In this document: one piece after another, positions 35,160-44,428 of the stretch
Layout: the number at the start of each line of letters is the position of its first letter
How positions within the stretch are numbered: the first letter of the stretch is position 1
Assembly (NCBI RefSeq): GCF_002013915.1
Contig: NZ_MBTF01000001.1
Coordinates: forward strand, 1-64,000
Direction: 5' to 3'
DNA from: Mucilaginibacter pedocola
Lineage (GTDB): Bacteria; Bacteroidota; Bacteroidia; Sphingobacteriales; Sphingobacteriaceae
DNA length: 64,000 nucleotides
The notes under the pieces: generated by a model
The model's input: only the letters and a program-made list of their open reading frames with translations
Database searches by the model: none
Told to the model about the DNA's origin: nothing
Program-made: the position numbers and the translations under genes

Positions 35160-37180
35160 TCAAAGTGAGAGGCTTTTTTTATTTGTGTTATTCCGCTTTT
35201 TTCCCCTGCCCGATGCCTGTTCTTTTTCCGTATTTGTACCCGGCTTCGGCCGATTAGCCAATTCCTCCGCGATCAACTCACGGATGTCTTCTTTGATCCG
35301 TTTGTAATTCTCCATGATTTCCTCCTCGGTAGGAGTGCGAATATCCGGTAACGGTTTGTAAGCGGCCTCTTCTCTGGCAATGACCGCATGGTCGTTGATG
35401 ATCTCGTTATGAAATACTTTCAGGTCGATCTTGTTATTGGGTTCGTCAGCCATCATTCCTACAAATTCTCCGGATGACAAGGTCGAGATACGGGACGGCG
35501 TGATAGCATAATCCAATTGGGTAGACTTACTCACGCTGGTGTCAGAACTGTTAATGGACAAACTTTCCTTGACCTGGTTGATCTTCCCGAAACGTTCTGA
35601 TAACTGCTTGGCCGTATCACCGGTAACCTGCCCGCTGATAACATTGCCGACAATATTCATGATGACCTCCGCCTGCTCGCGTCCATAGTCTTTCTTCAGC
35701 TGGCTATAATCCTGGATGCCCAACGTGGTCGCCACTTTATTGGAACGCGCCGTTGCGATGAGGCCGTCAATATTATTCAGGAACACGGTCGGGAACTCAT
35801 CGAAGATCAGGCTGCTTTTTAACTGGCCTTTCTTATTAACCAGTTTGATCATCCTGGAAACATACAAAGACAACACCGCGCCGTAGGTCTGCACTTTCTG
35901 CGGGTTATTGCCTACGCAGATGATCTTGGGTTCATCAGGGTTATTGATGTCCAGTGTAAGATCATTTCCCGTCAACACGTAATAGATCTTCGGCGATGAT
36001 AATCTACCTAACCCGATCTTCGCGCTGGCGATCTGCCCCTCCAGCTGATCTGTGGCTTCATTGATAAATGCTGAAATAAAGGGATTGACCAATACTTCGA
36101 TCTCCGGCTCCATTTGCAATACCCGAAATAGCTGGTCATAGTCCGCCTGGATCAGTTCGATGACATGCGGCAGGGTGCAATATCTGCCATCCTTATATTT
36201 TCTTAAATACCAAATGACAGCGGTGACAAAGTTGATTGGTGATTCGACAAAGAAATCACCCTGCTTCCGTATCCATTCCCGGTTGAGCCCTAAAAGGATC
36301 GTCCTGCTGGATTCTGCGGCATCGGTGATATCCATCATCCCCTCCGGGTCAAGCGGGTTGCAACGGTGTTTTGGTTGGTCTAAATCGATGACAAAGAAAC
36401 CCGGCTTTACTTGGTAATTTTTATAGTACTGGCGCAAGGCGTTGTAGGCGATGAGGGTAAGGTCAGGCATTTTAAAATCATACAGGAACATACTGAACCC
36501 CTTCTGAATATGCTGGCGGATGACATGCCGGATAACAAAATAGGTTTTGCCGGCGCCGGGTGTACCGATCACCAGCAATCCCCGGAACAGGTTGACAAAG
36601 TTGATCCAGCTGGCCCGGACCTTCCCTTTAAAGGTATAACGGGCGGGTAGGTTCACTGAATATTCATTGTCGATCAATCTTTCCTCCTGGGGAAAAGTTT
36701 CGTTTTCGTTATTGAAAATATCTTTGCCGAGGTTGATCTTCAATAAACGGGATAACCGGGTTCCACCCGTCAGAATCAATAGGTAACCGGTCATCGTTAC
36801 GAAGATATAGATGATGGCGACCTTATGTGCCGTAGCGGAAATATCCAGGCAGAAATGGCTGAGGCCATAAAGCAATAGCCCACATAGGGAATAGGCGATG
36901 ATACGATCCCTGCTTATCTTTTCCTCTTTGCGCCCTTTCGCCCCAATCAGCGAAACAGCTAGTAAAACAAGTGCCGATAATTTACTCCAAAGTTCGCTCT
37001 GAAAAATTGGTAGTCTGCTTAAGTTTGCCAGTAACCGGTCTGTTAATTGAGCGGTGAGCTGCCATTCCTTAAACGCTGTATAACAGAACAGGAAAAGTGG
37101 ATGCCTAAGATCACCAGGCTGAACAGCCTGGTCATGTCTATGATCTTGCGTAGGGCCTGGATATTCTCTCCGGTTTGCAT
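35160..37180 (-). pseudogene. mobC: Conjugation coupling protein MobC (VirD4/TraG-like), frameshifted N-terminus
   Basis: About 670 aa if whole. The 571-residue frame from 36875 holds the full ATPase part: Walker A LLVIGTPGAGKTYFVIRHVI, LDINNPDEPKIICVGNNPQK, and SSLIFDEFPTVFLNNIDGLI with Walker B. The true start at 37180 (MQTGENIQALRKIIDMTRLF) is out of frame with it, the distance being one base short of a multiple of three. The shift lies at a run of four A at 37093-37096, where one base is missing. The transmembrane front (FLFCYTAFKEWQLTAQLTDR) is therefore split. This is the coupling protein of the mobilization block. Confidence 0.85.
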
Positions 37181-37190
37181 AATGCTTTAT

Positions 37191-38417
37191 TTAGATGTTT
37201 AATTTCTTTTTCTTGCGGCGCTGTATCTTCACCAGGAACGGACCTGACCGTTCGATCGGAGCCAGCAAAGCTTCTAACGGGTTCGATGTTGACCGGTGCC
37301 CATTGTCATTTGACAATGGTTCTTTTGACATTTGTAAAGTATTGCTTGTCAATTGTTGTGTACGCTCGGGACGGAATTGATCGGTAATCGCTTTTGCCGT
37401 ATAAGATTTGCCCAGTTCACTGCCGTTGAACACCGCCTTTTTCCAGTGGTCTACAAAGGTGATCCCATAAGTTTGCCCCATGTCGCTTTGCCGGAATAGA
37501 ACTGCGATACCATGTTTTTGCAGGGCATTGGTAAACGCTCGCCGAGTGAGGTAATGCATCTGGAGCACCCTGTCAATCCTGTCTTTTACGGATGGCTTGA
37601 ATTCCTGCCGGTTCTCCCTGTTTTTCTCAAATCGTTTTTCAAGGTTATGCAGTGTGGGTTTGGCGTATAAGGAACTGGCTTTGATCGGCACACCAACTTT
37701 TCCGCCATTTGCATCCAATAAGCTGTACATCAACCCGCGCTTCTGAAACATGATACTGTCTGCTGCGCCACGGTCGGCGGCCACATTAAACTGTTTAAGT
37801 ACTGCGTTCAATTCGGCAAGGGAAGCAAATTTGTAATTATCGATCACTGCATTCAAAGTGTTGCTGATCGCCCGCTTGGTGGGGATTTTTCCATAACTAA
37901 CTTTTTCAATGTCGATGGCCTTGATCGCAGGTTCGGGTTTGCACTGTTTCCCTTTTGCTTTAACCAAGTCAAATTCTTCTTCTATCGCCTTTCGTGCAGC
38001 TTCCGATCGTTGCCAACCAATGCCATGTAGGTTTATGGCACTGCTCTTTGGCTGAATATTCGTGGTCACCACATGCAGGTGGTCATGGGCAGCATCGTGG
38101 TGGCGGTAAGTCAGGTAGGGCTGGTCTCCAAAACCGATCTTATCCATATACACCATGGCGATCCTTTGCAAGGTCTCCTCTTCCAGTTTCTCTTTCACAT
38201 CAAAATTCAGGGAGATGTGAACTGTATTGGTTTTGACGCTTGGTTTGAGCGATATCAGCTTTTCAAAACGGGCGAGCTTCTGGTTAAACTTTAGCTGCTC
38301 GATGTTACCCGCAAACCCACTGGCCAGAATCAGTTCTGCTTTTCCCGCGGTCACCTTACGTTCATTATAATGCAAGGCTCCGCGCAGGTTCTTGCCGGTC
38401 TTTATTCTTGCAACCAT
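37191..38417 (-). CDS. mobB: Relaxase/mobilization nuclease MobB
   Basis: 408 aa relaxase of the Bacteroidota MobB group. The signature VARIKTGKNLRGALHYNERK with its Tyr is at the N-terminus, and the metal-binding motif PYLTYRHHDAAHDHLHVVTT at about 98-117 carries the His triad. It nicks oriT and stays on the 5' end. The C-terminus is basic (IQRRKKKKLNI). It overlaps the upstream relaxosome gene by 16 bases and precedes MobC by 10 bases, so the three form one operon. Confidence 0.93.
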   Translation of the reverse strand: MVARIKTGKNLRGALHYNERKVTAGKAELILASGFAGNIEQLKFNQKLARFEKLISLKPSVKTNTVHISLNFDVKEKLEEETLQRIAMVYMDKIGFGDQPYLTYRHHDAAHDHLHVVTTNIQPKSSAINLHGIGWQRSEAARKAIEEEFDLVKAKGKQCKPEPAIKAIDIEKVSYGKIPTKRAISNTLNAVIDNYKFASLAELNAVLKQFNVAADRGAADSIMFQKRGLMYSLLDANGGKVGVPIKASSLYAKPTLHNLEKRFEKNRENRQEFKPSVKDRIDRVLQMHYLTRRAFTNALQKHGIAVLFRQSDMGQTYGITFVDHWKKAVFNGSELGKSYTAKAITDQFRPERTQQLTSNTLQMSKEPLSNDNGHRSTSNPLEALLAPIERSGPFLVKIQRRKKKKLNI

Positions 38418-38812
38418 TTTTGTGCGAGCTGGTTGATGATGTGTAGCAGGTCTTCAGTTTTTCCATCGACCTGCCTGTAAAGTTTGACCACTTCCGCCAT
38501 AATATAGTTAGTGGGTTGCTGCTTCTTGCTGGCGATATGATACCCTTTCGTCAGTTGGTTGATATTGATCCCGATGGCTTTCAATTCTTTGCGGACTAAT
38601 GCCAGTTCCTCCATGAACCGATCGAGCGTAACATCCCTGTAGAATAGCGTGATCTTTTCCGTGCTCAGGAGTTTCCGCGCTACTTCCCCGACAGTATGAC
38701 AATCGCTTTCCTTGCTGATCTTATCCAACCGATCGAATGCCTTTTTGGTCAGTCGCGTTCGGATAAAATGCGTCAGCACTTGCTCCTGATCTTTATACTT
38801 TTTGCGGGGCAT
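38402..38812 (-). CDS. mobA: MobA-type relaxosome accessory protein
   Basis: 136 aa DNA-binding accessory protein of the relaxosome. RTRLTKKAFDRLDKISKESD and HTVGEVARKLLSTEKI form a ribbon-helix-helix-like DNA-binding N-terminus, and ALVRKELKAIGININQLTKG is the family-typical centre (RefSeq may call it MobC family relaxosome protein). It should bind the candidate oriT immediately upstream. Confidence 0.88.
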   Translation of the reverse strand: MPRKKYKDQEQVLTHFIRTRLTKKAFDRLDKISKESDCHTVGEVARKLLSTEKITLFYRDVTLDRFMEELALVRKELKAIGININQLTKGYHIASKKQQPTNYIMAEVVKLYRQVDGKTEDLLHIINQLAQKWLQE

Positions 38813-39173
38813 TTGTTGCAGTTAATTACATCCGGCAAAGGGGCAAGTTCCGCCGCCCCTGGTTTTCTTGTGGCAACAAGCAAAGTGATTTTCGTGGACG
38901 AAAATACATCTTTGCTGGGCGCACGGGCGACCTGCGGCAAGCCTGCCAAAAGCCGATTTGACTATGGTTAATACACTGATTTAATTAATGATCTATTAGT
39001 GGGATGGGTTAACCCGCATCTTGGTCAGGCGGCTTTTTGATCTGTTGTTTCATAGCGTTTTATCTCCGCCAAAGTTGGTCGATGCGTCGTTAAGCCTTTC
39101 CCCTGCTGTTACCGGCAGGGGTAAAGTTTCTTCCCGTTGCAGGGACTTTTGCTTCATATCAAATGTTGAGAAT
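38813..39173. other. Intergenic region with candidate origin of transfer
   Basis: 361 bases between the divergent mob operon and recombinase genes. Holds the nested inverted repeat at 38879-38916 listed separately. No coding ORF accepted. Confidence 0.6.
38879..38916. other. Candidate oriT: nested inverted repeats
   Basis: Outer arms AGCAAAG and CTTTGCT (7 bp) enclose inner arms ATTTTCGT and ACGAAAAT (8 bp) around GG. The outer arms are separated from the inner by 2 and 4 bases. Position just upstream of mobA matches the relaxosome binding and nicking region of Bacteroidota mobilizable elements. Confidence 0.5.
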
Positions 39174-39335
39174 ATGGAGATAGAACACTATAATAACAAG
39201 ATGCTTGCACCTGAAGTTGCAGTACAATTACTTGCTAGAAATGGCATCAATATTAGTGCAGATGAGGCCAAAAAAGTCTTGGAATTGCTATATTTTTTAG
39301 TTAACTTGTCTATAGATCAAATAGTTAACACATGA
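39174..39335 (+). CDS. Small protein upstream of the recombinase, 53 aa
   Basis: MEIEHYNNKMLAPEVAVQLL ending SIDQIVNT. Helical and acidic. Its stop overlaps the recombinase start (ATGA). Small genes in this position are common before Bacteroidota serine recombinases. Chosen over the in-frame 39021 start, whose leader is unlike protein. Function unknown. Confidence 0.65.
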   Translation: MEIEHYNNKMLAPEVAVQLLARNGINISADEAKKVLELLYFLVNLSIDQIVNT

Positions 39336-40861
39336 AAGTTGCAGATTTATACGTGCGTGTAAGCACAGATGAACAGGCTGATAAAGGCTATTCGCAACGT
39401 GACCAGGAGGAACGATTGCGGCGTTATTGTGAGATCAATTCAATAACAGTTCACAAAGTGATCTTTGAAGACCACTCGGCCAAATCCTTTGAGCGGCCTG
39501 CTTGGAACAAATTACTTGCCGAAATCAAAAGGACAAGGGGCAAACGTAACCTGATCCTTTTTACTAAATGGGATAGGTTCAGCCGAAATGCCGGGGATGC
39601 CTATATGATGATCAGCTTGCTTAGGAAATTGGGTATCGAGCCGCAGGCTGTTGAACAGCCGCTTGATCTGACCATTCCTGAAAACAAAATGATGCTGGCC
39701 TTTTACCTTGCCGCTCCCGAAGTGGAGAATGACCGCAGGGCATTAAATACTTTTTATGGCATGCGCCGGGCAAAAAAAGAAGGGCGGTGGATGTAATCTG
39801 CTCCTGTGGGTTATAAGAACGTCGTATCTGAAACGGGGAAGAAATATATCGCGCCCAATGAACCTAAAGCTACCATCATGCGATGGGTATTTGAGGAAAT
39901 CGCCAAAGACAATTGGCCTTTAGAACACATCCGTAAAATGGCCAATAAAGAGGGATTGAAATGTGAACGGATGAATTTTTGGCGATTGGTGCGCAACCCC
40001 GTGTATTGTGGCAAGATCATTATCCCACAGCACAATGATGAGCAAATGAGGTTAACCGATGGACAGCATGAACCATTAATCACGGAAACACTATTTTACG
40101 AAGCGCAGGATGTTTTAGAGGGGCGCAAAAGAAAAAAAGCGGCATTACAGGTGTCTTTAGATGAATTGCCTTTACGAACGTTAATAAGCTGTCCGGGTTG
40201 TCACAGGATGCTTACAGGAAGTAAATCTAAAGGGAAAAGATTGCATTACTACTATTACCACTGCGTTTGCGGTGTGCGTTTGAGTGCTCCAAAATGCAAT
40301 GACCTGTTTATTAAAAAGCTTGACGAATACGCCGTTCGTCCCGAAGCCGTTGACCTCGTAATTGCGGTAACAACCCAAGTATACAAAAGTCGAACACATA
40401 ACGATGTTGAGGCGAAAAAAATGATACTTGCCGACATCGAGAATAACACGCAAAAGATTGCTAAAGCCCGGACTTTGTTACTGGATGATAGTATCGATGC
40501 GGATGATTTCAAGGCCATAAAAGCGGATTGCGAAGCACAAATCGATCGTTTAGAAGCCAAAATGGCCAATATGAAAGAAAATCCGTTGGCTAAGATGAAC
40601 ATCAATATATTGATCGAGAAAGTTATAAAAGGCTTCGTAGGGCTTACTGAGCGGTTCAAATTTGCTGACATCAAAAAGAAACGTCAGATGGTGTGTTCAT
40701 TATTTCCTGAAAAACTGCTTTTTGACGGCGAAGCATATCGAACACCCCGACCGAACTTGGCTGCTGAAGCTATTTTACTGATTAACAATGTGTTGAGTGG
40801 AAATAAAAAAGGGAAAGAAGACTATTTAAAATCTCTTTCCCTTATGGTAGCCCTTAAGTGA
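39332..40861 (+). pseudogene. Large serine recombinase with internal in-frame stop
   Basis: Reads as one 509-residue serine recombinase in a single frame except for TAA at 39794-39796. The N-terminal catalytic domain has Ser11 in LYVRVSTDEQ and FTKWDRFSRN. After the stop a GTG at 39806 restarts the frame with GYKNVVSETGKKYIAPNEPK, followed by the recombinase domain, a zinc ribbon (SCPGC...HCVCG) and a coiled coil. The expected junction is a Gly or Gln in the sequence RWM-x-SAPVGY. It is probably inactive as a single protein; separate expression of the two halves cannot be excluded. It would drive integration of the mob element. Confidence 0.85.
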
Positions 40862-40916
40862 ATCGAACCCCATTTATGTAATCTTTAGATTGATCAAAGC
40901 CTTCAATTGTTTCATT

Positions 40917-41041
40917 AAATGGTTCGAATTAAGCCCAGTGTGGGGAATAAATAAAGTTTTAATAGCTTATTCCCCAGAATGGGCTCGAATTATTTAGGAT
41001 CGCCAGCGATTTGTTTTAAATTCTCAATAAAATGGTTCGAA
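40917..41041. repeat. Paired AAATGGTTCGAA motifs around an inverted repeat
   Basis: The 12-mer occurs at 40917-40928 and 41030-41041, 113 bases apart, with similar bases on both sides (TCATT or CAATA before, AAG-CCCA or AAGTCCA after). Between them lies a 19-base inverted repeat with 16 of 19 matches. Could be attachment-site structure of the recombinase or regulatory DNA. Confidence 0.4.
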
Positions 41042-41063
41042 AAAAGTCCAATAGGGTTCACTA

Positions 41064-41101
41064 ACAAAATGCAGATAATTATATAATTATCTGCATTTTG
41101 T
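41064..41101. terminator. Perfect 38-bp palindrome, possible bidirectional terminator
   Basis: Starts ACAAAATGCAGATAATTAT and is its own reverse complement around 41082/41083. Ends in A-rich and T-rich flanks, so it may terminate the recombinase transcript. No loop is needed in DNA form, which also fits a cruciform. Confidence 0.5.
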
Positions 41102-41243
41102 GTTTAAGAGTTTTCCTTTAAGGAGTTTCTTCATTTCGCAAAGTCACAAAATTTGAGAATTTTAAGCTGAAATTATCGGTTCAATATTCTGCAAGGTTTC
41201 GAGTTGAAAGAACTTTCATTAGGTCAGTTTATGGCTAGCCTAA

Positions 41244-41260
41244 TAATGATAGTATCATTA
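41244..41260. promoter_or_regulatory. Candidate operator upstream of orphan gene
   Basis: TAATGATA G TATCATTA, 17-base palindrome with 8-bp arms, 80 bases upstream of the next start. Confidence 0.3.
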
Positions 41261-41340
41261 ACAAAATGTCTACATAGGTGTCACTATTAATTTAGGCGAT
41301 AAATTTTCAATTGGATAAAAAAAATATAATCAATAAATAT

Positions 41341-41898
41341 ATGCAATCAATACTAAAAGTGCTTGATCCATCAGATATGCGCATATTAAAGCATATTTAC
41401 ATTATTGCGGATGGCAAACATGGGGACTATCATTTGGCCAGTTTAATTTATCTTCGCAAAGCAAGTGAGAATTACAAGATTATTGAGGGGCAACAAGAGG
41501 AAATAAGCGATTTCGAGAACTTATTCAACGAACATCCGAAACAAGAAAACTACCCAGTAGATGTCGTTGACTCACTTGTTATTAATGCTGTTAAAAATGC
41601 TTACCCTAAATCTATTGTGAAAGGAGATATAGTAGTATTTAATTCAGATGTTGAGAAAATCCAAATTTTAAAAAATCGCAGAATCAAACAAGTTTATCTA
41701 AATATAACCCCTAATATAGCGGATTTGTATAATGATTTACCGAAGCTTCGTAGTATGAGTTTTTCTGGTTTGGATATCCCCTTGAATATTTATACGGACT
41801 ATAATCCTAATAAAATTTCCCACTTGCGTTTTTTTGCCAAGTATAAATTGGATGATGTGACCGCTATTGAGGATTTTAAAGAAGTTGAATTTGTTTAA
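41341..41898 (+). CDS. Hypothetical protein, about 185 aa
   Basis: AT-rich gene unlike its neighbours. A TTG at 41311 would add ten residues. Sequence MQSILKVLDPSDMRILKHIY, then helical and acidic parts (ISDFENLFNEHPKQ) and beta-rich VYLNITPNIADLYNDLPKLR. No recognised domain, no membrane segment. Base use suggests recent acquisition near the mobile element. Function unknown. Confidence 0.6.
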   Translation: MQSILKVLDPSDMRILKHIYIIADGKHGDYHLASLIYLRKASENYKIIEGQQEEISDFENLFNEHPKQENYPVDVVDSLVINAVKNAYPKSIVKGDIVVFNSDVEKIQILKNRRIKQVYLNITPNIADLYNDLPKLRSMSFSGLDIPLNIYTDYNPNKISHLRFFAKYKLDDVTAIEDFKEVEFV

Positions 41899-42035
41899 CA
41901 AATGCGATAAACTCAGAGAGATTTGATGCATGCCATTTCCAATCAGGTTGGTGAAGCTTTTGGAAATCAGATGTAAGCAGCATGTGTTGTGAAAAAGCGT
42001 TGCTAAGTTGTACGTTCCAAATTGCCTTTTTTAAA

Positions 42036-42075
42036 CAAAACAGCCCTGAAAATGGAAAGCTTCAGGGCTGTTTTG
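42036..42075. terminator. Bidirectional hairpin terminator
   Basis: A perfect 15-bp stem (CAAAACAGCCCTGAA and its complement) with a 10-base loop, with A and T tracts on both sides. It lies between the plus-strand orphan gene and the minus-strand TonB receptor. Confidence 0.85.
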
Positions 42076-42126
42076 TTAATTCCCATGCCGCTGATTTAAT
42101 CGGTATGGCTTTACTCTACGCTCTTT

Positions 42127-44325
42127 CTATAATTTTATACCAATGGTTGCAGAAATCGTTCTGCCGTCAGACGACCATACGCCCGGGCCGGGATAAAACT
42201 GCGGCCTTTTGGTAAAGTATTTCTTGTCAAAAGCGTTATTTAAGTTCAATCGTAGATTTAAGCTGCTGCTTAAGCGCACCTGTGCATTCAGGTCGAAGAT
42301 ATTGTATGATGGTACCAAGCCGGTAGAGCCCGCTGCGTTAGGCGTCACTGTGTTCAGCGCATCTGCAAATGTTTTTGATGTATAGCTATGCAGGGCAGTA
42401 ATGCTATACCTGTTAAACTTTAGCGTAGCACCATTGCGGCTTTGCCAATCGGGTGCGCTTTCTACTTTGTTGCCGCTTACATCTACATTGGTATTACCCG
42501 AGCGTATGGCTGCATTTTGATAAACGGCGTTCATGTAAGCTGTTGATGTGAAAAGCGTAAGCGAGGTTTTGTTGTTCAGCTTCAGGTCTGTTTGCACAAA
42601 CATCTCTACGCCGTTGTTGATAGAGTTGCCTATGTTGGTACGGTAGATGATATCCTGGCCGGCATCGTTCTTCAATGCCACGGTACCCAGCCTGTTTTTG
42701 TAAAGCAGCCTGAAGTAGTTTACATCCCAGCTTAATACTCCCCACGAGCCCCTGAATCCACCCTCAAGATTGTAGCCTCTTGCATCTTTTAGGTTCTTGT
42801 CGGATACCTCGAACACCGAGCCGGGGATAATATCCTTAAATATTACAGGTCGGTAGGCCTGCGACCAGCCACCATATAAATTAATGGCATTGCTTAGTTT
42901 GTATTGCGTGTTTACACCCAACAGCGCAAAATGGTGCTTGATGGTGTTGGGCACATCAGCAGGGTCGTAATAGCTGATAATACCCGTTAAGTCAGACTGG
43001 CCGCGCTCCACACGCACACCGGTGTTAAGGCTCCATCTCGAGGTGATGCCCCATTTGTTTTCGGCGAAGGCTGCTTTGTTCTCGCTTTTAAGGTGCATAT
43101 CGCGGCCAAAGCCTGGTGTAACCAGTGTAAGGTCGTAATCGCTGCCGGTTGTGCCCTTGCCTTGTTGCTGGCGGTGCAGGTCGTTGTTCATATACAGTAA
43201 GCCGCCGGTAATGGTATTGTTCATGCCCAGTAGGCCGTAGCTATGCAAGATGCGAAACTCCGAAGTATAACTGTTAAAGTGGTCGATATCTACCTGTCGG
43301 TTATTGTACTGGTAGGTTTGTTTGTTAATAGTATCGGGCACGTTAGCCAACCTATCGAACATTACGCTGTTGCGCGAGCCTATGATAGCCGATGTGGTGA
43401 GCAAAACGCGCGTGTTTTTGCCCGGCTGCCAGTCGAGCGTAAGCGAAGGGATATTGATAATAGGGTTGTAATAGTTGCGTGCGCGGGTAGACATTTGCGG
43501 GTCCTGGTTAAACATGGCATCAGTTAAAGGCCCCGCAAGGTGTATGGTATAATCAGACCGTGTCCATTCGGCTTTTAGTAACAAATTAGGCGAGAACTGG
43601 TAGAACAACGAGATGTTTTGGGCATTATATTTCGAGTCGCTGTTGTCGCGGTAGCCATTATTGCTCTTGTTGTTAAACCATGCCATGTAGCTAAACTTTC
43701 CCACTTTGCCGCTTATGGCGTTATAAGTGCTCAGCAATCCGTACGAGCCTACTGTGTTTATGCTTTCGAAAGAAAATGGTTTTTCTGAAGGTTGTTTGCT
43801 GATGTAATTCATCAACCCGCCAAACTGCGCGCCGTATTGCAACGAACCTGCACCACGCACCAGCTCTATACGCTCAACGGCTTCCATTGGGATGTTGTAG
43901 TGGCTGGCTGGGTAGCCGTAAATGTCAGAGTTGGTTATAATACCGTCTTTACGGATATTAAACTCCCAGCCACGGTGCGGGTCGAGGCCGCGGGTGGCTA
44001 TGTTTACCTGGTTGCCTGTTCCATCCATATCGTAAACAAATACGCCCGGTATTTTAGCATAAATCTGCCTCGCATATTTCTCGGTTACGGCTGCATCAAG
44101 GTTGGGTACTTTTATTACCTCGTTCTTTTTACCTAAGTATATAAAAGTACCCTTAATGCTATCCAATCGGGTTATGTTGCCGTTACGTTTAATCTCCGAA
44201 ACAACTACTTCTTTAAGTATGGTGGTAGTATCTTTCTTTACAGAGTCTTTCGCGGTTTTTTGTTGTGCCTGTGCTGCGTAGCTAATACATAATATAGCCA
44301 GCAACATTTTATAAAAATGTTTCAT
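42127..44325 (-). CDS. TonB-dependent receptor (FecA-like)
   Basis: 732 aa outer-membrane barrel receptor. A signal peptide (MKHFYKMLLAILCISYAAQA) is followed by the TonB-box region (TTTILKEVVVSEIKR), plug domain residues such as RQIYAKIPGVFVYDMDGTG and IELVRGAGSLQYGAQFGGLM, and a barrel with the terminal NAFDKKYFTKRP and ATIGIKL. There is no long N-terminal signalling domain. The plug resembles the FecA / siderophore class. Two same-strand genes follow upstream (44429 and 45023). Substrate probably an iron chelate, but not proven. Confidence 0.93.
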   Translation of the reverse strand: MKHFYKMLLAILCISYAAQAQQKTAKDSVKKDTTTILKEVVVSEIKRNGNITRLDSIKGTFIYLGKKNEVIKVPNLDAAVTEKYARQIYAKIPGVFVYDMDGTGNQVNIATRGLDPHRGWEFNIRKDGIITNSDIYGYPASHYNIPMEAVERIELVRGAGSLQYGAQFGGLMNYISKQPSEKPFSFESINTVGSYGLLSTYNAISGKVGKFSYMAWFNNKSNNGYRDNSDSKYNAQNISLFYQFSPNLLLKAEWTRSDYTIHLAGPLTDAMFNQDPQMSTRARNYYNPIINIPSLTLDWQPGKNTRVLLTTSAIIGSRNSVMFDRLANVPDTINKQTYQYNNRQVDIDHFNSYTSEFRILHSYGLLGMNNTITGGLLYMNNDLHRQQQGKGTTGSDYDLTLVTPGFGRDMHLKSENKAAFAENKWGITSRWSLNTGVRVERGQSDLTGIISYYDPADVPNTIKHHFALLGVNTQYKLSNAINLYGGWSQAYRPVIFKDIIPGSVFEVSDKNLKDARGYNLEGGFRGSWGVLSWDVNYFRLLYKNRLGTVALKNDAGQDIIYRTNIGNSINNGVEMFVQTDLKLNNKTSLTLFTSTAYMNAVYQNAAIRSGNTNVDVSGNKVESAPDWQSRNGATLKFNRYSITALHSYTSKTFADALNTVTPNAAGSTGLVPSYNIFDLNAQVRLSSSLNLRLNLNNAFDKKYFTKRPQFYPGPGVWSSDGRTISATIGIKL

Positions 44326-44428
44326 TTGTGTATGTCCTTAAATTTTGAGGGGTAAAAAAAATAGCAGCAGCCTGACGCATCCTTGTGCGGAGGTATTCAT
44401 CAAAATTAAAGCTGCATGTTTTTGAGTA

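Larger units (their letters stand above)
35160..41101. mobile_element. Mobilizable integrative element (approximate limits)
   Basis: A mob operon, a candidate oriT and a serine recombinase stand together between unrelated housekeeping genes. No type IV secretion genes are present, so this would be mobilizable rather than self-conjugative. The end near 41101 is taken from the palindrome after the recombinase; the left end is uncertain and may reach 34712 or further. No matching direct repeats were found. Both coupling protein and recombinase carry a lesion, so the copy is probably decayed. Confidence 0.5.
40862..41340. other. Intergenic region with repeats after the recombinase
   Basis: 479 bases with no accepted gene. 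Contains a 19-base imperfect inverted repeat (40932-40950 and 40967-40985), two copies of AAATGGTTCGAA (40917-40928 and 41030-41041), a perfect 38-bp palindrome (41064-41101) and a small inverted repeat (41244-41260). Confidence 0.6.

Noticed and set aside
39021..39173. Upstream extension of the small gene before the recombinase
   Set aside because: The leader is rich in Leu/Ser without domain character and falls in the divergent regulatory region.
40845..40880. tRNA-like 3' end at the recombinase stop (minus strand GGGGTTCGATTC...)
   Set aside because: The stems do not pair as a T-arm and no cloverleaf could be built.
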